64,000 nt of DNA from Pseudomonas cichorii. Lineage in GTDB: Bacteria > Pseudomonadota > Gammaproteobacteria > Pseudomonadales > Pseudomonadaceae. The stretch lies in contig NZ_CP074349.1 in NCBI RefSeq assembly GCF_018343775.1, positions 558,001-622,000 of the forward strand. The letters are read 5' to 3'. Both the position numbers and the translations under genes were made by a program. The notes under the pieces are model-generated. The model ran no database searches. It saw nothing but the letters and a program-made list of their open reading frames with translations, and had not been told where the DNA came from. This document shows, piece by piece, positions 51,638-60,940 of this stretch. Numbering within the stretch: the first letter of the stretch is position 1; each line of letters starts with the position of its first letter.

Positions 51638-51898
51638 ATGTCAAAAGGGCATTCGCTACAAGACCCTTACCTGAATACCTTGCGTAAAGAGAAGGTCGGG
51701 GTTTCGATCTATCTGGTTAACGGCATCAAGCTGCAAGGCACCATCGAGTCTTTTGACCAGTTCGTCATCCTGCTGAAAAACACTGTCAGCCAGATGGTCT
51801 ACAAGCACGCAATCTCCACTGTTGTTCCTGTTCGTCCGATTCGCCTGCCTAGCGCTACCGATTCCGATTCGGGTGACGCTGAGCCAGGTAACGCCTGA
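51638..51898 (+). CDS. hfq: RNA chaperone Hfq
   Basis: Hfq is a hexameric Sm-like protein that pairs small RNAs with mRNAs. The 86-residue protein starts [19 protein letters not shown], with Sm1 ([25 protein letters not shown]) and Sm2 YKHAIST. The C-terminal tail is short and Ser/Asp-rich, as in other pseudomonads. AAAGGAG precedes ATG 51638. hflX follows after 12 bases, so the two share a transcript. Confidence 0.98.
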   Translation: MSKGHSLQDPYLNTLRKEKVGVSIYLVNGIKLQGTIESFDQFVILLKNTVSQMVYKHAISTVVPVRPIRLPSATDSDSGDAEPGNA

Positions 51899-51910
51899 TA
51901 GGAGTCTGCC

Positions 51911-53212
51911 TTGTTCTTTGAGCGCCACAGTGGTGGTGAGCGGGCAATTCTCGTTCACCTGGATGGTCAGGACCCTGAGGCGCGCGAAGATCCGCAGGAG
52001 TTTCAGGAGCTGGCCATATCGGCGGGTGCCGATACCGTCGCGTTTATCAACGTGCCGCGTCATCGGCCATCGGCCAAATACCTGATTGGCACTGGCAAGG
52101 TCGAAGAGCTTCGCGACCAGGTCAGGTCCGAGCAGGCCGATCTGGTTATCTTCAATCACACCCTCTCGCCCAGCCAGGAACGTAACCTCGAGCGTGCATT
52201 CGAGTGTCGCGTGCTGGATCGCACCGGTCTGATTCTGGACATTTTCGCGCAACGTGCGCGCACTCACGAAGGCAAGCTGCAGGTCGAACTGGCCCAGCTT
52301 GAGCATATGAGTACCCGTCTTGTTCGTGGCTGGACTCACCTTGAGCGTCAGAAAGGTGGTATCGGTTTGCGTGGGCCGGGTGAAACCCAGCTGGAAACGG
52401 ACCGTCGCCTGCTTCGGGTTCGCCTGCGGCAGATCAAGGCGCGCCTGGAAAAGGTTCGCAGTCAGCGCGATCAGGCCCGCAGAGGGCGCAAGCGCGCCGA
52501 TATTCCTTCGGTTTCACTGGTGGGTTATACCAACGCCGGCAAATCGACACTGTTCAATGCGGTGACAGACTCTGAGGTGTTCGCGGCCGACCAGTTGTTC
52601 GCAACCCTCGATCCGACCCTGCGCCGTCTGCAGCTCGACGATCTGGGGCCGATCGTTCTGGCCGATACCGTGGGTTTCATCCGTCACCTGCCGCACAAGC
52701 TGGTCGAGGCTTTCCGGGCAACGCTCGAAGAGTCGAGCAACTCGGACCTGCTGTTGCATGTGATCGATTCCCATGAGCCTGACCGCATGTCGCAGATCGA
52801 ACAGGTCATGGCGGTGCTGGGAGAGATCGGCGCCGAGGGCTTGCCGATCCTTGAGGTGTATAACAAACTCGATTTGCTGGAAGGTGTGGATCCTCAGATA
52901 CAACGCGATGCCGATGGCAAGCCGCAGCGTGTCTGGGTGTCTGCCCATGACGGTCGAGGGCTGGACCTGCTCAAGCAGGCTGTGGCCGAACTGCTGGGTG
53001 ACGATTTGTTTGTCGGCACCTTGCGTTTGCCTCAGCGTTTTGCTCGACTGCGCGCACAGTTTTTTGAGTTGGGCGCGGTGCAGAGTGAAAACCATGACGA
53101 AGAAGGTGCCAGCCTGTTGGCAGTTCGTCTGCCGCGAGTCGAATTCAATCGCCTGGTGAGTCGCGAAGGACTGCAGCCGCTGGAGTTCATTGAGCAACAC
53201 ACTTTGCAATAA
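51911..53212 (+). CDS. hflX: Ribosome-associated GTPase HflX
   Basis: HflX splits and rescues stalled ribosomes. The 433-residue protein has its N-terminal HflX domain (LIGTGKVEELRDQV, FNHTLSPSQERNLE), the Gly-rich GIGLRGPGETQLETDRR, and a GTPase with G1 at 205-212 (GYTNAGKS), DTVGFIR and NKLD. The start is TTG with GGAG upstream. It lies between hfq and hflK. Confidence 0.95.
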   Translation: MFFERHSGGERAILVHLDGQDPEAREDPQEFQELAISAGADTVAFINVPRHRPSAKYLIGTGKVEELRDQVRSEQADLVIFNHTLSPSQERNLERAFECRVLDRTGLILDIFAQRARTHEGKLQVELAQLEHMSTRLVRGWTHLERQKGGIGLRGPGETQLETDRRLLRVRLRQIKARLEKVRSQRDQARRGRKRADIPSVSLVGYTNAGKSTLFNAVTDSEVFAADQLFATLDPTLRRLQLDDLGPIVLADTVGFIRHLPHKLVEAFRATLEESSNSDLLLHVIDSHEPDRMSQIEQVMAVLGEIGAEGLPILEVYNKLDLLEGVDPQIQRDADGKPQRVWVSAHDGRGLDLLKQAVAELLGDDLFVGTLRLPQRFARLRAQFFELGAVQSENHDEEGASLLAVRLPRVEFNRLVSREGLQPLEFIEQHTLQ

Positions 53213-53308
53213 AAGCGCGGTAAAGCCATTGTACGGCTTTAACGGGCATTCTGTAGCATTGGTTGGCGCGCCGTGGGCGCGTCTTTGCTTTATCAGATGG
53301 AGAGCGCT

Positions 53309-54487
53309 ATGGCTTGGAATGAGCCGGGTGGCAACTCGAATAATCAAGATCCCTGGGGTGGAAAACGCCGTGGCGGCGACCGCAAGGGACCACCTGATCT
53401 CGACGAGGCCTTCCGTAAGCTGCAGGAAAGCCTGAATGGGTTGTTCGGCGGCGGTAAGAAACGCAGCGGTGACGGTAATGGCGGCGGTTCGGGTGGTGGC
53501 GGTGGCTTCGGCCTGCTGGGCATCGGCCTTGTCGTGCTTTTCGCTTTCTGGCTTTACAACGCCGTTTACGTCGTTGACGAGCAGGAGCAGGCTGTAGTTC
53601 TGCGTTTCGGCCAATACTACGAAACCGTAGGTTCGGGTCTGAATATCTATTTCCCGCCGTTCGATCGCAAGTACATGGAAAACGTGACTCGCGAACGTGC
53701 CTACAGCAAGCAGGGCCAGATGCTGACCGAAGACGAGAACATCGTCGAAGTGCCGCTGACCGTGCAGTACAAGATCAGCAACCTGCAGGACTTTGTGCTG
53801 AACGTCGATCAGCCTGAAATCAGCCTGCAGCACGCGACCGAAAGTGCGCTGCGCCATGTCGTGGGTTCCACGGCGATGGATCAGGTACTGACCGAAGGTC
53901 GTGAGTTGATGGCGAGCGAAATCAAGGAGCGTCTGCAACGCTTCCTCGATACCTATCGCACCGGTATCACCATCACCCAGGTGAACGTACAGAGCGCCGC
54001 TGCACCGCGTGAAGTGCAGGAAGCCTTCGATGACGTGATCCGTGCCCGTGAAGACGAGCAGCGTGCCCGCAACCAGGCCGAGAGCTACGCCAATGGCGTG
54101 ATTCCTGAAGCCCGTGGTCAGGCCCAGCGCATCATCGAAGATGCCAACGGTTATCGCGATGAAGTGGTTTCCCGCGCCAAGGGTGAAGCTGACCGCTTTA
54201 CCAAGCTGGTTGCCGAATACCGCAAGGCTCCTGAAGTTACCCGCCAGCGTCTGTATCTGGACACCATGCAGGAAGTCTTCAGCAACACCAGCAAGGTTCT
54301 CGTGACCGGCGACAAGGGTCAGAACAATCTGCTTTATCTGCCGCTCGACAAGATGATCGAAAGCAGTCGTGGCGGTAGCACCGGAAACACTTCGGGTTCC
54401 GGCAGTGCATCCGCAACTGGAACGGATACTGGTGCGCGAGCGCCCGATACCCAGCAGCGCGATGTACGTACCAGGGAGAGTCGCTGA
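53309..54487 (+). CDS. hflK: FtsH regulator subunit HflK
   Basis: HflK forms with HflC a large membrane-anchored ring around FtsH. The 392-residue protein has a glycine-rich N-terminus, one membrane helix (about 68-88) and an SPFH/prohibitin domain (VVDEQEQAVVLRFGQY, VTQVNVQSAAAPREVQEAFDDV). The C-terminal tail (about 345-392) is Ser/Gly/Thr-rich. I chose ATG 53309 with GGAG upstream. Its stop overlaps hflC by one base. Confidence 0.95.
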   Translation: MAWNEPGGNSNNQDPWGGKRRGGDRKGPPDLDEAFRKLQESLNGLFGGGKKRSGDGNGGGSGGGGGFGLLGIGLVVLFAFWLYNAVYVVDEQEQAVVLRFGQYYETVGSGLNIYFPPFDRKYMENVTRERAYSKQGQMLTEDENIVEVPLTVQYKISNLQDFVLNVDQPEISLQHATESALRHVVGSTAMDQVLTEGRELMASEIKERLQRFLDTYRTGITITQVNVQSAAAPREVQEAFDDVIRAREDEQRARNQAESYANGVIPEARGQAQRIIEDANGYRDEVVSRAKGEADRFTKLVAEYRKAPEVTRQRLYLDTMQEVFSNTSKVLVTGDKGQNNLLYLPLDKMIESSRGGSTGNTSGSGSASATGTDTGARAPDTQQRDVRTRESR

Positions 54488-55356
54488 TGAGCAATAAATC
54501 GCTGATCACCCTTATTGTTGGCGTGGTGCTGGCAATCGTTGCCTGGAACAGCCTCTATATCGTGTCCCAGACCGAGCGTGCGGTTCTGCTGCAATTCGGT
54601 CGTGTGGTCAAGGCTGATGTGCCGCCGGGCCTTCATGTGAAGATTCCTTACATGAACCAGGTGCGCAAGTTCGATGGCCGCCTGCTGACGCTCGACGCGC
54701 CTACCCAGCGTTTCCTGACGCTGGAAAAGAAAGCGGTCATGGTCGATGCCTACGCCAAATGGCGCGTGAAGGATGCGGAGCGTTTCTACACCGCGACTTC
54801 CGGCCTCAAGCAGATTGCCGACGAGCGCCTGTCGCGTCGTCTGGAATCCGGCCTGCGTGACCAGTTCGGCAAGCGCACCCTGCACGAAGTCGTGTCGGGT
54901 GAGCGTGACGCGCTGATGGCTGACATCACGGGCTCCCTGAACCGCATGGCCGAGAAAGAGCTGGGTATCGAAGTGATTGATGTCCGCGTCAAGGCCATCG
55001 ACCTGCCCAAGGAAGTCAACCGCAGCGTATTCGAGCGCATGAGCACCGAGCGTGAGCGCGAAGCGCGTGAACACCGGGCCAAGGGTAACGAGCTGGCTGA
55101 AGGTATTCGTGCCGATGCCGATCGTCAGCGCCGTGTGCTGCTGGCTGAAGCCTATCGCGAGTCTGAAGAGGCACGCGGTGACGGTGATGCCCAGGCTGCT
55201 GCGATCTACTCCAAGGCTTACGGCCAGGACCAGGAGTTCTACGCGTTCTACCGTAGCCTGCGCGCCTACCGCGAAAGCTTCACGAGCAAGAGTGACGTGA
55301 TGGTGCTTGATCCGGGCAGCGAGTTCTTCCGCTTCCTGGAAAAAGCCAAGCCGTAA
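54487..55356 (+). CDS. hflC: FtsH regulator subunit HflC
   Basis: HflC is the partner of HflK in the FtsH-regulating ring. The 289-residue protein has one N-terminal membrane helix (about 6-24) and an SPFH domain (SQTERAVLLQFGRVV, EVIDVRVKAIDLPKEVN), followed by a helical charged region (STEREREAREHRAKGNELAE). It directly overlaps hflK. A terminator lies 72 bases downstream. Confidence 0.95.
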   Translation: MSNKSLITLIVGVVLAIVAWNSLYIVSQTERAVLLQFGRVVKADVPPGLHVKIPYMNQVRKFDGRLLTLDAPTQRFLTLEKKAVMVDAYAKWRVKDAERFYTATSGLKQIADERLSRRLESGLRDQFGKRTLHEVVSGERDALMADITGSLNRMAEKELGIEVIDVRVKAIDLPKEVNRSVFERMSTEREREAREHRAKGNELAEGIRADADRQRRVLLAEAYRESEEARGDGDAQAAAIYSKAYGQDQEFYAFYRSLRAYRESFTSKSDVMVLDPGSEFFRFLEKAKP

Positions 55357-55427
55357 TTCATCAACCCGCCGGGCGGCAAAACCGTCCGGTGGGGTGATCG
55401 TACGGTAAAACGTGTGTATGATGCGGC

Positions 55428-55451
55428 AGCCGGGAAATTCCCGGCTTTTTT
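55428..55451 (+). terminator. Intrinsic terminator between hflC and hisZ
   Basis: GCCGGG AAATT CCCGGC followed by TTTTTT forms a canonical stem and T-run, 72 bases after hflC and 177 bases before hisZ. A TATGAT at 55417-55422 just before it could be a -10, so the hairpin may also lie at the 5' end of a hisZ leader. Confidence 0.85.
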
Positions 55452-55627
55452 GCGTCTGCACGATTGATTGGCCGCAGCCGACTTAGCGGGCGGCAAGATT
55501 TTTCGAGGAGAGTGGTCAGCAAGGCCTGTCTCGGGCGTTTGTCGTGCCCGTCATACGGGCGACCACTTTCTGCTTCACTCAAGGCTTGCCTCACGGCTGG
55601 CCACCCGGATCACAGGGGAATGGCGTA

Positions 55628-56815
55628 ATGGCAACGGTTGACCGCTGGCTGCTACCAGATGGCATCGAAGAAGTACTGCCACCAGAAGCGGCGCGTATCG
55701 AAGTAGCGCGTCGTCAGGTGTTGGATCTGTTCCAGAGCTGGGGCTATGAGTTTGTCGTCACCCCGCATATCGAATATCTGGAGTCTCTGCTCACCGGAGC
55801 CGGCTCGGACCTGGATCTGCGCACCTTCAAGGTGATCGATCCGCAGTCGGGACGGCAAATGGGCTTTCGTGCCGATATCACGCCGCAGGTGGCGCGTATC
55901 GATGCGCACACCCTCAAACGTGAAGGGCCAAGCCGTCTTTGCTACGCGGGCAGCGTCCTGCATGCCCAGCCGCGTGCCTTGTCATCCTCGCGCAGCCCGA
56001 TTCAACTGGGCGCCGAGTTGTATGGCGATGCGAGCCCGAGCAGCGATGTCGAAGTCATCAGCCTGATGCTGGCGATGCTGCAACTGGCCGACGTACCTGA
56101 TGTCCACATGGATCTTGGGCATGTGGGCATTTATCGTGGGCTGGCCCGTGCGGCCGGTCTGTCGGGCGAGGTCGAGCAGCAGTTGTTCGATGCCCTGCAG
56201 CGCAAGGCCATCGATGAAGTCATTGCCCTGACGGCCGATCTGCCGCAAGAGCTGGCCACGATGCTGCGGGCTCTGGTCGACCTGTGCGGCGGCCGTGAAG
56301 TTCTGGCTGCTGCTCGTGACCGTCTGGCGAATGCGCCTGCGCCCGTGCTCGCTGCACTGGACGATCTGCTGAGCATCGCCGAGCGCCTGTCTGCGCGCTT
56401 CCCGCAGTTGCCTTTGTATTTCGATCTCGGTGAGCTGCGCGGCTACCACTACCATACCGGTGTGGTCTTCGCGGTGTTCGTGCCGGGCGTAGGTCAATCG
56501 ATTGCCCAGGGCGGTCGTTATGATGATATCGGCGCCGACTTCGGTCGCGCCCGTCCGGCAACCGGTTTCTCCACGGACCTGAAAACTCTGGTGACACTGG
56601 GTCGTGCAGAAATCGAGCTGCCATCGGGTGGTATATGGATGCCGGACAGCACGGATGCAGCACTCTGGCAGCAGGTTTGCCAGTTGCGCAGCGAAGGGCA
56701 GCGTGTGGTTCAGGCTTTGCCTGGGCAGCAGGTGAGTGCAGCGCGTGAAGCCGATTGCGATCGGCAATTGATTCAGCATGGCGAGCGTTGGCAGGTAATG
56801 CCGCTGGCTTCTTGA
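55628..56815 (+). CDS. hisZ: ATP phosphoribosyltransferase regulatory subunit HisZ
   Basis: HisZ resembles a histidyl-tRNA synthetase core and is the regulatory partner of the short HisG in histidine synthesis. The 395-residue protein has class II synthetase-like motifs ([33 protein letters not shown]) and the family-specific [23 protein letters not shown]. There is no anticodon-binding domain. I chose ATG 55628, preceded by AGGGGAA, over an in-frame start at 55544. Confidence 0.93.
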   Translation: MATVDRWLLPDGIEEVLPPEAARIEVARRQVLDLFQSWGYEFVVTPHIEYLESLLTGAGSDLDLRTFKVIDPQSGRQMGFRADITPQVARIDAHTLKREGPSRLCYAGSVLHAQPRALSSSRSPIQLGAELYGDASPSSDVEVISLMLAMLQLADVPDVHMDLGHVGIYRGLARAAGLSGEVEQQLFDALQRKAIDEVIALTADLPQELATMLRALVDLCGGREVLAAARDRLANAPAPVLAALDDLLSIAERLSARFPQLPLYFDLGELRGYHYHTGVVFAVFVPGVGQSIAQGGRYDDIGADFGRARPATGFSTDLKTLVTLGRAEIELPSGGIWMPDSTDAALWQQVCQLRSEGQRVVQALPGQQVSAAREADCDRQLIQHGERWQVMPLAS

Positions 56816-56854
56816 GTATTCCTGCCGGCCGCCGCCGGCACCCAGTTTGCGTGA

Positions 56855-58162
<1,308 letters not shown>

Positions 58163-58182
58163 TCGGGCTCGTTGAGCTATCT

Positions 58183-58212
58183 AAAAAGGGCCGCATCTTG
58201 CGGCCCTTTTTT
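58183..58212 (+). terminator. Intrinsic terminator after purA
   Basis: AAAAAGGGCCGCA and TGCGGCCCTTTTTT form a strong stem with a T-run, 20 bases after the purA stop. Confidence 0.93.
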
Positions 58213-58265
58213 GTTTCCGGTCGGGTGCTGGATTGTGCTTGCTGAACGGCACGGCGCTTGCTACA

Positions 58266-58292
58266 TAGAAGCGTCAGAAAAGGTGCCATTAT
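58266..58292 (+). promoter_or_regulatory. Possible sigma-28 (FliA) promoter of the chemoreceptor
   Basis: TAGAAGCG, an 11-base spacer, then GCCATTAT lie 33 bases before the GTG. Spacing fits FliA and GCC matches, but the hexamers diverge from consensus much more than the motAB site. Confidence 0.35.
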
Positions 58293-58324
58293 TTTAATGT
58301 CACCCATGGTGGAGGGATTCTCCC

Positions 58325-60259
58325 GTGTCAGCAGTGCTCTCTCTTTTACGCAGCCGCTTGCTGCGTCCGGTTTTCATCGCGCTTGGTATTGCCATTCTGG
58401 TGCAGGTGCTTGTTGCAGTCGCTCTTACCCGGAGCACCGTCACGGCGCTGGAGGCGGATCTTGCCAGCCGGTTGGGGGTAGATTCGCAACATTTGTCTTC
58501 TGAGTTGGAGCGGGCGAGTAGCGAGGTGACATCAAGTCTTGATGCGCTTTCTGCCAGCACCCGTCAACGCTTGAGTGCCGGCTTGTCTACACGTCTCAAG
58601 GACGAGCAGGTGCAATTGCGCGCTACGCTGGAAAAGAGCCTCAAGGATTCGGCTACCGATATGGCCGAGTTACTGGCGGCTGTGGCGCCGCGAGCCATGT
58701 GGGATAACGATACGCCCACATTGTCCGAATTCGCCCGTCGTGCGCAGCGCAATCCCAATGTGCTGTTCGTCGTCTACGACGATGCTGCCGGTGAGCACCT
58801 GACCCGCTATCTGAACCGTGACAATGCCTTGATCAAGTCGCTGCTCGCCAAGGGTGAAGGCGAGCGCGCCATGGACAAGGTCCTGAATGCCGCGAAAAAC
58901 GATCCGTCGGTTTACTACATCGAAGCCTCTATCAGCCCTAATGGTGTCGAGATCGGCAAGGTGCGCATGGGGGTTTCCACGGCCACGGTCGAGGAAAACC
59001 TGGTGGCTCTGGACAAGCGCTTCTCGTCTCTGATCACCAATGGTGAGCAACTGGTTTCGGAAAGTCTGGTGAGCGCATCGAAAGATAGCTCGGCTGCGCT
59101 GCGCACTCGTTTGCAGTCTGCCCAGAGCGCTGCGACGGCGATGACCAGCAATACCAGCCTGGCCGTTCAAGGCGCGGCCGAAGACCTGCGCTGGAGGATC
59201 GGTCTCGGTCTGGCGCTGGTTGGCCTGGGAGTGTTGCTGCTGCTGGCTGTGGTGCTGGGGCGTCGAGTGGTCAGCAAGCTGCATCTGCTGATTGCGGCCC
59301 TCAATGACCTGGCGGCAGGCGAGGGCGATCTGACCAAGCGTGTCAAACTCGACAGCAATGACGAGATTGGCGATATGTCGGCGGCGGTCAACCGCTTCAT
59401 CGACAAGTTGCAGCCGATCGTGCGCGAGGCGGGCGAAGTGGCTCAGCGTACCGGTGTTGAAATCGGTGTGATGAGCCAGCGTAACGCTGGCGCCGATGCG
59501 GCGGCTGAGCGGCAGCGTGACGAAGTGGCGGCCAGCCTGAAGGCTCTTGAGCAGATGGCCGATGAGGCGCAGTCGGAAAGCAATGCCATGCAGGCTGCTC
59601 TGCAGCAGGTGGTCGGTATCAAGCAGGCGACCGACGAGAACACTCGCACTTCGAATCAGGTGGGTGGGTTGATCGAGGCGCTGGCCGGGCAGGTGGAAAC
59701 CGGATCGAAAGTCATCGAGCGTCTGGCGCAGCAAAGCGAGCAGATCGAAGTCGTGCTTGAGGTGATTCACGGGATTGCCGAGCAGACCAACCTGCTGGCC
59801 CTGAATGCCGCCATCGAAGCGGCTCGCGCTGGCGAGACCGGGCGTGGTTTTGCGGTGGTTGCCGATGAAGTGCGTGCACTGGCCAGCAAGACTCAAAGCT
59901 CAACCGGAGACATCCAGGAGCATATCGGTGCCTTGCAGCGCGGTGCCAAGGAAGCTGTGGCTGCCATCGGTCTTGCCGGGCGGCAGGCCAAGGAAGGGCT
60001 GGCGGTTCTGCGAGAGAGCGCGAAGCTGCAACAGACAGTCCAGGAATCGGTCGAGCAGGTGCATGCGGCAATCGGTCTCGCGACCAGGGCGGCAGAGCAT
60101 CAGGCCGAAGGTGCCCAGGCGGTACGCGGTCGTGTGGAAGTGATTCATGCTCAGGCCGAGCAGGCCGCCAAGGCTGTCGTCGAGACTACGGCCAGCGGCA
60201 AGGTGCTCAATGGCCTGGCTGCGCAGTTGAAGGCGAGTCTGGGGCAGTTCAGGGCCTGA
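58325..60259 (+). CDS. Methyl-accepting chemotaxis protein
   Basis: The 644-residue chemoreceptor has a first membrane helix (about 14-34), a periplasmic sensor of about 255 residues with no recognised ligand motif, a second helix (about 291-312), a HAMP domain (about 315-365), and a cytoplasmic signalling domain with the conserved hairpin tip (starting [15 protein letters not shown] at 486). No C-terminal CheR-binding pentapeptide is present. Ligand unknown. The start is GTG at 58325. The periplasmic part is helical, Ser/Ala-rich and untypical of dCACHE sensors. Confidence 0.92.
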   Translation: MSAVLSLLRSRLLRPVFIALGIAILVQVLVAVALTRSTVTALEADLASRLGVDSQHLSSELERASSEVTSSLDALSASTRQRLSAGLSTRLKDEQVQLRATLEKSLKDSATDMAELLAAVAPRAMWDNDTPTLSEFARRAQRNPNVLFVVYDDAAGEHLTRYLNRDNALIKSLLAKGEGERAMDKVLNAAKNDPSVYYIEASISPNGVEIGKVRMGVSTATVEENLVALDKRFSSLITNGEQLVSESLVSASKDSSAALRTRLQSAQSAATAMTSNTSLAVQGAAEDLRWRIGLGLALVGLGVLLLLAVVLGRRVVSKLHLLIAALNDLAAGEGDLTKRVKLDSNDEIGDMSAAVNRFIDKLQPIVREAGEVAQRTGVEIGVMSQRNAGADAAAERQRDEVAASLKALEQMADEAQSESNAMQAALQQVVGIKQATDENTRTSNQVGGLIEALAGQVETGSKVIERLAQQSEQIEVVLEVIHGIAEQTNLLALNAAIEAARAGETGRGFAVVADEVRALASKTQSSTGDIQEHIGALQRGAKEAVAAIGLAGRQAKEGLAVLRESAKLQQTVQESVEQVHAAIGLATRAAEHQAEGAQAVRGRVEVIHAQAEQAAKAVVETTASGKVLNGLAAQLKASLGQFRA

Positions 60260-60262
60260 TCA

Positions 60263-60315
60263 TTTCGCGAATGAATTCGCTCCCTCAGTCTGTGGGGGTG
60301 AATTCATTCGCGAGC
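60263..60315. repeat. Inverted pair of REP-like elements
   Basis: TCGCGAATGAATTC (60265-60278) and GAATTCATTCGCGA (60300-60313) are perfect inverted copies of the repeat core found at 12343 and 17153, 21 bases apart, just after the chemoreceptor gene. Confidence 0.8.
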
Positions 60316-60341
60316 CTGCAAAATTCCAAACCCTGAAAAAC

Positions 60342-60370
60342 ACAAAACCGAGCGCGAGGCTCGGTTTTGT
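60342..60370. terminator. Bidirectional terminator between the chemoreceptor and tRNA-Leu
   Basis: ACAAAACCGAGC and GCTCGGTTTTGT form a 12-base stem with flanking A- and T-rich ends. It can end the chemoreceptor transcript and the leftward tRNA-Leu transcript. Confidence 0.85.
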
Positions 60371-60376
60371 TTGAAT

Positions 60377-60463
60377 TGGTGCCCAGAAGAAGACTCGAAC
60401 TTCCACGACCTTGCGGTCACCAGCACCTGAAGCTGGCGTGTCTACCAATTTCACCATCTGGGC
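60377..60463 (-). tRNA. tRNA-Leu(CAG), copy 1
   Basis: The 87-base minus-strand gene includes its own CCA. Acceptor stem GCCCAGA/TCTGGGC, anticodon stem CCAGC/GCTGG with loop TTCAGGT (anticodon CAG), a long variable arm (type II) and the T-arm are present. It is identical to copy 2 and has its own promoter at 60499-60527. Confidence 0.97.
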
Positions 60464-60498
60464 AGCATCTTCAGCGCTGTACGCCGTTGATGGGGCGC

Positions 60499-60527
60499 AC
60501 TATACGGAGGGAGTTTCGATCTGTAAA
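60499..60527 (-). promoter_or_regulatory. Promoter of tRNA-Leu copy 1
   Basis: TTTACA, 17 bases, TATAGT on the minus strand, followed by a GC-rich discriminator (GCGCC) typical of stable-RNA promoters, about 35 bases before the tRNA. Confidence 0.85.
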
Positions 60528-60564
60528 CCCCTGTTTTGGTTTTAATAATCAAAACCCTGAAATG

Positions 60565-60590
60565 CAAAAACCCGCTTTCGCGGGTTTTTG
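60565..60590 (-). terminator. Terminator of tRNA-Leu copy 2
   Basis: AAAAACCCGC TTTC GCGGGTTTTT forms a strong hairpin with a T-run on either strand, 39 bases past the 3' end of copy 2. Confidence 0.88.
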
Positions 60591-60628
60591 TTTGAGCCTG
60601 AAGATTGATGTAATCTGCAGCTCTGAAT

Positions 60629-60715
60629 TGGTGCCCAGAAGAAGACTCGAACTTCCACGACCTTGCGGTCACCAGCACCTGAAGCTGGCGTGTCTACCAA
60701 TTTCACCATCTGGGC
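60629..60715 (-). tRNA. tRNA-Leu(CAG), copy 2
   Basis: An 87-base gene identical to copy 1, including CCA, with anticodon CAG. It lies 165 bases upstream of copy 1 in transcription and has its own promoter at 60750-60778 and its own terminator. Confidence 0.97.
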
Positions 60716-60749
60716 AGTATCAACAAGTGTTTGCCTGTCGATGGCGCGC

Positions 60750-60778
60750 ACTATACGGAGCGCCTTTTAAGCTGTAAA
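60750..60778 (-). promoter_or_regulatory. Promoter of tRNA-Leu copy 2
   Basis: TTTACA, 17 bases, TATAGT on the minus strand. The -10 and discriminator (CCGTATAGTGCGC) match those of copy 1 exactly, as does the upstream AACAGGGGTTTACAG, so the whole transcription unit was duplicated. Confidence 0.85.
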
Positions 60779-60940
60779 CCCCTGTTGCCAAAAATATTTG
60801 GAAAATTTCGCAGGCGGCGTCCAGTGCGGTTTTTCGCGCCCTCTGGAAGGATTTTTAGAGGGGTAGGTGAGTCTGAAATTTCCCGTTTCAATAGGTGTAT
60901 GCCAAACTAACCCACATATAGACAAGGTGAAAACTCTCTA

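Noticed and set aside
60377..60715. Long direct repeat that might suggest a CRISPR or att site
   Set aside because: The repeat is fully explained by two identical tRNA genes; no integrase or prophage is adjacent.
60367..60777. 136-codon ORF across the tRNA-Leu region
   Set aside because: It simply translates the antisense of two identical tRNA genes, giving a repeated peptide.
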